From Candidatus Moraniibacteriota bacterium (GTDB lineage Bacteria > Patescibacteriota > Minisyncoccia > Moranbacterales > GCA-2747515), in contig JALWEZ010000129.1 of NCBI GenBank assembly GCA_027039165.1, forward strand, positions 1 through 11,377: a stretch of DNA of 11,377 nucleotides. Reading direction: 5' to 3'. Below the pieces are notes generated by a model that had not been told where the DNA came from, did no database searches, and saw only the letters and a list, made by a program, of their open reading frames with translations. The position numbers and the translations under genes were made by a program. Below, one piece after another: positions 7,064-11,377 of this stretch (the stretch's first letter is position 1; each line of letters starts with the position of its first letter).

Positions 7064-8224
7064 ATGCATGTAGGTATATTTACAAATAATTATCTTCCAA
7101 ATCCATATGGGATAAGTACATCTATTGAGGGATTTAGAAAAGGATTAGAAAAACAGGGACACAAAGTTTCAATCTTTGCACCAGAGTGGGTAGGAGAAGT
7201 TCAGGAAGACTTACCGAATGTTTATAGATATTCAGCAGTTAAAGCTCCTACAAAATTACCTTTTTCATTAGCATTTCCATACGATCCAAAAATGCACAAA
7301 CAAATTAAAAGTATGAAATTTGATTTGATTCATGCTCAGCATCCAAATTTAGTAGGAGCGCAAGGTAAGCGTTGGGCAAAAGAAAAAAACATACCACTTA
7401 TCTACACATGGCACTCAATCTATGATAAATATACTCATTATGTTTATCCAATTCCTCACAAATTTGCTGCAAAATGGATAATAGATAATGCACTAAATTT
7501 TGCAGATAGTGCAGACCATGTGATAGTGCCTACTAACTCAATGCTTGAAAATATAAAAAGTAAAGGTTTTTCTAATAAAAATGTGCATATAGTTCCTTCA
7601 GGTGTAGATGAAGAATTATTTTCTCATCCAAATGGACAAGATGTGAGGGGAAAATACAATATTCCAAATAATGTTACTTTAATAAGTTCTATATCTAGAT
7701 TAACTCAAGAAAAAAATGTTTGTTTTTTGGCTGAAGTTATGAAAAAAGTGCTTTTACAAAACAAAAATGCATACTTTTTATTTGGAGGTGAGGGTGATTT
7801 ATCAGATAAGGTAAGAGAAATTTTAAATGATGATTTAATAAAGGGTAGGGTTATTTTTACAGGAAAAATAGAAAGGGAATCAGTTAAGGATTATTTAGAT
7901 TCCAGTGATATATTTGTGTATGCTTCTACTACAGAAACACAGGGTACTATTATATCAGAAGCAATGTATATGGGAATACCTATTGTCGCAATAGATTCTA
8001 GTGGAGTAAGGGATATGGTAATTGATGGCGAAACTGGTTATCTTACAGCTCATTCTGTAAATGATATGACTTACACTATCTCTAAGTGTATTAAAAATAC
8101 ATCTGACAGAGAAAGACTCTCAAGAGAAGCTTTGAAATATGCAAGGCAAAATTATACAGTAACAGCATGTACAAACAAATTGTTAGATGTCTATAATCAA
8201 GCTATTTTTGAGAGGAATCAATAG
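7064..8224 (+). CDS. GT4-family glycosyltransferase, diacylglycerol glucosyltransferase-like
   Basis: 386 residues with the two Rossmann domains of GT-B enzymes. N-terminal acceptor domain: GIFTNNYLPNPYGISTSIEG (4-23), with the Gly-containing loop that binds the donor phosphate, FDLIHAQHPN (86-95) and the conserved H117 in TWHSIYD. C-terminal donor domain: SRLTQEKN (211-218) with R212 and K217 for nucleotide-sugar phosphates, FGGEGD (240-245), and the E-x7-E motif E291...E299 (ETQGTIISE) of GT4. The overall pattern, especially the N-terminal loop, resembles monoglucosyl-diacylglycerol synthases and PimB-like lipid glycosyltransferases. Other GT4 acceptors such as polyprenyl lipids or glycan chains cannot be excluded. 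No transmembrane segment; such enzymes bind the inner membrane face peripherally. Co-transcribed with the hydrolase. A promoter for the next genes lies over its 3' end. Confidence 0.85.
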   Translation: MHVGIFTNNYLPNPYGISTSIEGFRKGLEKQGHKVSIFAPEWVGEVQEDLPNVYRYSAVKAPTKLPFSLAFPYDPKMHKQIKSMKFDLIHAQHPNLVGAQGKRWAKEKNIPLIYTWHSIYDKYTHYVYPIPHKFAAKWIIDNALNFADSADHVIVPTNSMLENIKSKGFSNKNVHIVPSGVDEELFSHPNGQDVRGKYNIPNNVTLISSISRLTQEKNVCFLAEVMKKVLLQNKNAYFLFGGEGDLSDKVREILNDDLIKGRVIFTGKIERESVKDYLDSSDIFVYASTTETQGTIISEAMYMGIPIVAIDSSGVRDMVIDGETGYLTAHSVNDMTYTISKCIKNTSDRERLSREALKYARQNYTVTACTNKLLDVYNQAIFERNQ

Positions 8225-8236
8225 TTGTGTTATTAT
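8208..8236 (+). promoter_or_regulatory. Internal promoter before the DUF4178-like gene
   Basis: -35 TTGAGA (8208-8213), 17-base spacer, -10 TATTAT (8231-8236) with an extended TG at 8228-8229. The -35 lies in the last codons of the glycosyltransferase gene. Expected start near 8243, about 33 bases before ATG 8276. It would drive the DUF4178-like, LD-carboxypeptidase, truB and peptide genes. No terminator separates this unit from the upstream operon, so read-through is also likely. Confidence 0.5.
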
Positions 8237-8275
8237 TTATATAAAGTTAATCTAAAAATAAATTAAATTTAAATT

Positions 8276-8725
8276 ATGAATGTGCAGGAATTTAGGAATG
8301 AGATTACTCTGGATTCAATTGTAGAAATTAAAAATAAAGAGTTTAGTGTAGAAGAAGTGGTTGAATTTAAAACTGAATCAGGTCACTTATTTCAAAAGAT
8401 ATTTTTAAGTGATGAAAAAGTTATTATAAGTAATTTAGAAGAAGAATTGTTTATTTTACTGGAACAAATAGATTTAGATGTTGATGAACCTTTTCCAAAA
8501 AACATAGAATTTGATTTAGAGAATTTTGAATTTAATAATGTTGAGTACGCCGTTGTTACAGAAGTTAATTTGGGAGATTTTTTTTCTGAAGGAGATAGTG
8601 AGGGCATTTGGAATTATCGTTCTGAATATGATAAGAGAATTATAATATTTAGTGATTCAGACACAGAGGAAAGAATTGATTTGTATGGGGAGATAATACC
8701 AGAAGATGAGATTTCTATATTATGA
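8276..8725 (+). CDS. Acidic protein, DUF4178-like
   Basis: 149 residues, strongly acidic and without signal peptide or membrane segment, so soluble and cytoplasmic. It appears beta-rich. A first block (about 12-63: SIVEIKNKEFSVEEVVEF...) is followed by a second (about 84-149: FENFEFNNVEYAV-like strands, GIWNYRSEYDKRII, RIDLYGEIIPEDEISIL). This order of strands, including the Tyr-containing 'nYrSeYdkriiifsd' segment and the terminal 'lyGeiipedei', resembles the DUF4178 fold, a domain of unknown function. The match is by eye only. Its stop overlaps the next start as ATGA (8722-8725), which implies translational coupling to the LD-carboxypeptidase and a related job or a fixed dosage ratio. No Shine-Dalgarno. 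The function is unknown. Confidence 0.7.
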   Translation: MNVQEFRNEITLDSIVEIKNKEFSVEEVVEFKTESGHLFQKIFLSDEKVIISNLEEELFILLEQIDLDVDEPFPKNIEFDLENFEFNNVEYAVVTEVNLGDFFSEGDSEGIWNYRSEYDKRIIIFSDSDTEERIDLYGEIIPEDEISIL

Positions 8726-9690
8726 CTTTAAAACCTCAAAAATTAAAAGCTGGTGATTTAGTAGCAATTGTTACACCGTCAGCTCCTGTAACCAAAAATT
8801 TAATGGATTTGTTTAACTCTGGCATTGAATTTCTGAAAAAAGATTTAGGTCTTAGAGTAACTTATACAAAAAAGATATTTGATAAGTATTTCTATAGTGC
8901 AGGCTCAGTAGAAGAAAGAGCTAATGATTTTAATCTTGCGTGGCAAAACCTAGAAGTAAAAATGATAATAATGGCACAAGGAGGATATAGTGCTAATGGG
9001 CTTTTGGATAAACTGGACTATGATCTTATAAAAAATAACCCAAAAATATTCACTGGAATTTCTGATGGTACAAATTTACTAAATGCAATTAACTATAAAA
9101 CTGGACTTGTAACGTACCATGGACCAGATTTATTGTTTACATTTGGTCGTTCTCTATCTCCACAAATTAAAGAAAATATTTACAAGACTTTTTTTGATGG
9201 AAATGCGGGGAGATTAGAGGAAAATAAAGATTGGAATAATAAAGAAAATAAAAATTTGAAAAGTTTTCATTGGAAAACTTTAAGAGCGGGTAAGTCGCAA
9301 GGTAAATTAATTGGTGGACATTTAGGAACTTTGATAAATCTGATTGCTTCAGGTTATGTGGATTCATTTCAAGATAAAATATTATTTTTAGAAGGAACTT
9401 CGGCTGATTATAAGATAGATAGTTATTTGACAGTTCTGAAATTAAGTGGAGTTTTTGATAAAATAAATGGTTTAGTGCTGGGCTGGTTTGAGGATTTTTC
9501 TAGTCAAGGGATAAATAGAAGACTAGTGCGGGATATTTTACTTGAAATTACTAGTGATTATAATTTTCCAATTCTTGAAATCGGTGATTTGGGGCACAAT
9601 GTAGAAAATTATGTTTTTCCTTTAGGAATTAAAGTGACACTTGATGCAGATAATAAATTAATAATTTTTGATGAAAACACAGTTATATAA
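8722..9690 (+). CDS. LD-carboxypeptidase / MccF-like S66 serine peptidase
   Basis: 322 residues, normal for family S66. These enzymes cleave the terminal D-Ala from L,D-linked muropeptide tetrapeptides in peptidoglycan recycling; the MccF branch cleaves microcin C-type antibiotics. The N-terminus KLKAGDLVAIVTPSAPV (7-23) is typical. Catalytic Ser114 sits in TGISDGT (111-117; family form GYSDxT), with Glu224 in ILFLEGTS and His292 in GDLGHNVENYVFPLG. Also visible are MAQGGYSANGLLDKLDY (84-100), the family's RGGYG-like loop with AQ in place of the Arg, and GGHLGTL (198-204). No signal peptide, so it acts in the cytoplasm. It is coupled to the DUF4178-like gene by ATGA and overlaps truB by 20 bases. 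Its presence implies a peptide-linked murein wall, or uptake of muropeptides from a host. Confidence 0.88.
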   Translation: MTLKPQKLKAGDLVAIVTPSAPVTKNLMDLFNSGIEFLKKDLGLRVTYTKKIFDKYFYSAGSVEERANDFNLAWQNLEVKMIIMAQGGYSANGLLDKLDYDLIKNNPKIFTGISDGTNLLNAINYKTGLVTYHGPDLLFTFGRSLSPQIKENIYKTFFDGNAGRLEENKDWNNKENKNLKSFHWKTLRAGKSQGKLIGGHLGTLINLIASGYVDSFQDKILFLEGTSADYKIDSYLTVLKLSGVFDKINGLVLGWFEDFSSQGINRRLVRDILLEITSDYNFPILEIGDLGHNVENYVFPLGIKVTLDADNKLIIFDENTVI

Positions 9691-10381
9691 TAAATTGTCT
9701 GAAAATGTAGAGGGAATTTTTGCAATCAATAAACCAATTGGCATAAGCTCACAAAAAGCAGTCCAAAAAGTAAAATGGTGGGCAAGAGAAAAAAGTGGAA
9801 ATAAAAAAATAAAAGTAGGTCACGGTGGCACTCTAGATCCTCTTGCAGAGGGAGTTTTGGTCGTGGCAATTGGAAGGCAATTTACTAAGCAAATTGATAA
9901 ATATGTGGCTTCTGAAAAGGTGTATAGAGCAGAGACAACATTTGGAAAAGTGAGCGAGACTGATGACAGCGAGGGTCCTATTTCTGATGTGGAAGTAAAT
10001 AAAATACCAAAAATCGAAGAGGTTAAACAAACTATTACTAAGTTTATAGGAGAAATCGAGCAGACTCCACCAGTGTACAGTGCAATCAAAATTAACGGAC
10101 AAGAAGCATACAAAAGAATAAGGCGTGGTGAGGAAGTTGAAATGAAGTCCAGAAAAGTTTTTGTAAAGGAAATAGAAATTTTGAATTATGATTATCCAAA
10201 ATTAGAACTTAGAATAATATGTGCAAAAGGGGTTTACATTCGCTCACTTGCTAGAGATATTGGCAAAAAATTGGGAGTTGGAGCATATATGTCAGCACTT
10301 GTTAGAGAGCGAGTTGGAAATTTAGGACTTTCTAATTCATTAAGTTTGGAAATGTTTGAAACGAAGGGAGGTGAAAAATAA
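9671..10381 (+). CDS. truB: tRNA pseudouridine(55) synthase TruB, catalytic domain only
   Basis: Converts U55 in the T-loop of tRNAs to pseudouridine. 236 residues from ATG 9671; a TTG three bases earlier is in frame but less likely. Motifs in order are GIFAINKPIGISS (15-27), the catalytic loop VGHGGTLDPLAEGVL with nucleophile Asp56, KVYRAETTFG, TPPVYSAIKINGQEAYK and AKGVYIRSLARDIG. The protein ends soon after the catalytic domain, so the C-terminal PUA-like RNA-binding domain of the roughly 300-residue forms is missing, as is common in reduced genomes. The gene starts inside the LD-carboxypeptidase gene (20-base overlap), and its TAA shares one base with the ATG of the downstream peptide. 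Both tRNAs in this window carry the TTC T-loop sequence that TruB acts on. Confidence 0.95.
   Translation: MKTQLYNKLSENVEGIFAINKPIGISSQKAVQKVKWWAREKSGNKKIKVGHGGTLDPLAEGVLVVAIGRQFTKQIDKYVASEKVYRAETTFGKVSETDDSEGPISDVEVNKIPKIEEVKQTITKFIGEIEQTPPVYSAIKINGQEAYKRIRRGEEVEMKSRKVFVKEIEILNYDYPKLELRIICAKGVYIRSLARDIGKKLGVGAYMSALVRERVGNLGLSNSLSLEMFETKGGEK
10364..10374 (+). promoter_or_regulatory. Strong Shine-Dalgarno of the 46-residue peptide gene
   Basis: AAGGGAGGTGA, with GGAGGTGA (10367-10374) perfectly complementary to the usual 16S anti-Shine-Dalgarno, 6 bases before ATG 10381. It lies in the last codons of truB (encoding KGGE). It is the best ribosome binding site in the window, where most genes have none. 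Confidence 0.85.
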
Positions 10382-10521
10382 TGAAAAAATTTCTATTTTT
10401 AGGTGTTTTTGCGTTTGTTTTTTTATTAAACACTACAAGTTTTAATGCTAATTCTAGTGTTAATAATGTAAGTATAAATCCACAACCAGAACCACCAGGG
10501 ATTTATGTAGTAGTATTTTAG
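10381..10521 (+). CDS. Small exported-looking peptide with NPQPEPPG motif
   Basis: A 46-residue frame. MKKF at the N-terminus is followed by a hydrophobic stretch (about 5-21, LFLGVFAFVF...), looking like a Sec signal peptide or a short anchor. Cleavage could fall after S20 or A23, but neither is an ideal site. The remaining part is Asn/Ser-rich (NANSSVNNVSI), then NPQPEPPG (33-40), then a hydrophobic tail IYVVVF. The start codon shares one base with the truB stop (TAATG) and is preceded by a near-perfect Shine-Dalgarno, so translation is almost certainly real and probably high. A 28-base palindrome follows 8 bases after the stop. No cysteines, so not a lipoprotein or disulfide peptide. I do not recognise a characterised family. 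Possible roles are a signalling peptide, a modified-peptide precursor, or a small envelope component; none is demonstrated. Confidence 0.75.
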   Translation: MKKFLFLGVFAFVFLLNTTSFNANSSVNNVSINPQPEPPGIYVVVF

Positions 10522-10529
10522 TCGGTGAT

Positions 10530-10570
10530 TTGTCCCTACTTAATTAAGTAGGGACAAGTTAATTTTTAAT
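10530..10570 (+). terminator. Perfect 28-base palindrome, terminator-like
   Basis: TTGTCCCTACTTAA (10530-10543) is followed directly by its exact reverse complement (10544-10557). Further U-G, A-U and G-U pairs extend it outward. The RNA would form a stem of about 12 pairs with a 4-base loop, followed by GTTAATTTTTAAT (10558-10570), an interrupted T tract. Best read as the terminator of the operon ending in the peptide gene. Perfect symmetry to the centre also fits a protein-binding site or mobile repeat. Confidence 0.6.
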
Positions 10571-10578
10571 CTAAAAAT

Positions 10579-11377
10579 ATGAGTTTATTTAATAAAAGTA
10601 TAAAATCAAAGTTTATAACAGAAATTAAAAAAGAATTAGGTTATTTTACAACATGGTTACCAGGTGAACCTGTAAAACTTGGTGATGTGGGAGTAATGGT
10701 TGATGGTGCATTCGAAAGAAGGACAAGTTTGAAAAATCTTGGTGTAAAATTTGATATTATTAAAGATAAAACAAAAAGTGATATTAAATATACGTCTAGT
10801 GAGGCAGTAGATGAAGTTATACTAGTAGATGGAAATGTAGCAGAAGAAATACCTAATCCGATAGGGGATGCAAAAATAGAGATAAAATTTAATTTTCTAA
10901 GAGAAGGTGCTATAGTTTTTGAAACAAAAGGGGCTAAAACTAATAATATTAACAATATTCCAAAATTAGAAAAAGATATATTGAATTTAAAATCAAATGG
11001 AGAGTGGAAAGATGAGTGGGTTATAATAAAAGAAGTCATAAATGTAGATAGTGCAACAATATTAATATCAAACTCATCTTTATCAGAATCTAAACTGGAG
11101 GTTGGTGCAGATATTGAAGTTTTGAAAAGTGTTGACATTGGAGATGCTAAGTTAAAACTCAAAAGTGTTTATAGTAAAGACATGGCTTTTGAATCTATTG
11201 CAAAAGAATCACTAACACCTTTGTTTAATGTGGTGCAATTGAAAAAGAAGTTTTGGACGGGTGATTTAGAATTAGAAACAATAAAGTCTCAGACTGTAAA
11301 TTTAGAATTAGACAGCACAGACAAAAAAGAGAATATTGAAAAAAATAATTTAGATTTTAAATTAGTAGAGGTAAATG
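10579..11377 (+). CDS. Unrecognised protein, 3' end beyond the window
   Basis: An open frame of 266 codons from ATG 10579 with no stop before the edge, so the protein is longer. The N-terminus MSLFNKSIKSKFITEI has no signal peptide. A conspicuous segment follows at about 20-46: LGYFTTWLPGEPVKLGDVGV (20-39), then a GAF-ERR turn and SLKNLGVKFD (50-59). The rest alternates short polar and hydrophobic runs, suggesting beta strands (for example AKIEIKFNFLREGAIVFETK, about 98-117, and KLEVGADIEVLKSVDIGDAK, about 172-191). The last visible part is Asp/Glu/Lys-rich (LELDSTDKKENIEKN). Codon use looks like its neighbours. I cannot assign a family. It lies behind the palindrome, with no clear promoter or Shine-Dalgarno, so it may be expressed by read-through or be leaderless. 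The opposite strand also holds a 173-codon frame, judged a shadow. Confidence 0.8.
   Translation, partial: MSLFNKSIKSKFITEIKKELGYFTTWLPGEPVKLGDVGVMVDGAFERRTSLKNLGVKFDIIKDKTKSDIKYTSSEAVDEVILVDGNVAEEIPNPIGDAKIEIKFNFLREGAIVFETKGAKTNNINNIPKLEKDILNLKSNGEWKDEWVIIKEVINVDSATILISNSSLSESKLEVGADIEVLKSVDIGDAKLKLKSVYSKDMAFESIAKESLTPLFNVVQLKKKFWTGDLELETIKSQTVNLELDSTDKKENIEKNNLDFKLVEVN

Noticed and set aside
9820..10113. Two minus-strand frames inside truB
   Set aside because: They lie opposite the catalytic core of truB and show no recognisable protein features.
10641..11162. Minus-strand frame of 173 codons opposite the last gene
   Set aside because: Ser/Ile/Phe-rich shadow composition, no RBS. The plus-strand frame is longer, continues to the edge and has more protein-like composition.
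1..11377. CRISPR arrays, insertion sequences, prophage or defence genes
   Set aside because: No direct-repeat array, transposase motif, terminal inverted repeats or integrase seen; gene content is mainly housekeeping and envelope.

Overview
The window looks like a piece of an AT-rich bacterial chromosome (about 30% G+C by eye, not counted). The likely source is a Patescibacteria/CPR-type genome. Supporting signs are compact genes with very short gaps, tRNAs without an encoded CCA end, a TruB lacking its C-terminal RNA-binding domain, a sigma factor with a two-residue insertion in region 2, and almost no Shine-Dalgarno sequences. UGA acts as a stop codon here and never interrupts the conserved genes, so the standard bacterial code applies. 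The lineage call is inference and no marker gene fixes the phylum.

Left part (1-3701): tRNA-Pro(TGG) with its own terminator, a small two-helix membrane protein, then the information-processing pair dnaG (primase) and rpoD (principal sigma factor) 10 bases apart. A near-consensus promoter follows rpoD and drives tRNA-Asn(GTT), which has an unusual hairpin in its leader and a strong intrinsic terminator behind it.

Middle (3702-6209): a 217-base non-coding stretch carries an extended -10 promoter and three TTGCAA copies. It leads into a cytoplasmic-looking GH114/TM1410-like protein with a good Shine-Dalgarno. That gene converges on, and overlaps by 39 bases, gpmI (cofactor-independent phosphoglycerate mutase, minus strand). 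gpmI is divergent from the next operon.

Right part (6210-11377): a strong promoter drives an alpha/beta-hydrolase (esterase/lipase type) and a GT4 glycosyltransferase resembling diacylglycerol glucosyltransferases. A second promoter, inside the end of the glycosyltransferase gene, starts a tightly packed run: a DUF4178-like acidic protein, an LD-carboxypeptidase (S66), truB, and a 46-residue peptide too short for ordinary gene calling. The peptide has a signal-like N-terminus and an NPQPEPPG motif, and it is preceded by the best ribosome binding site in the window. A perfect 28-base palindrome separates it from a large unrecognised protein that runs off the right edge.

Most genes are housekeeping or cell-envelope functions. 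The least explained part is 10364-11377: strong RBS, tiny exported-looking peptide, palindrome, unknown protein.
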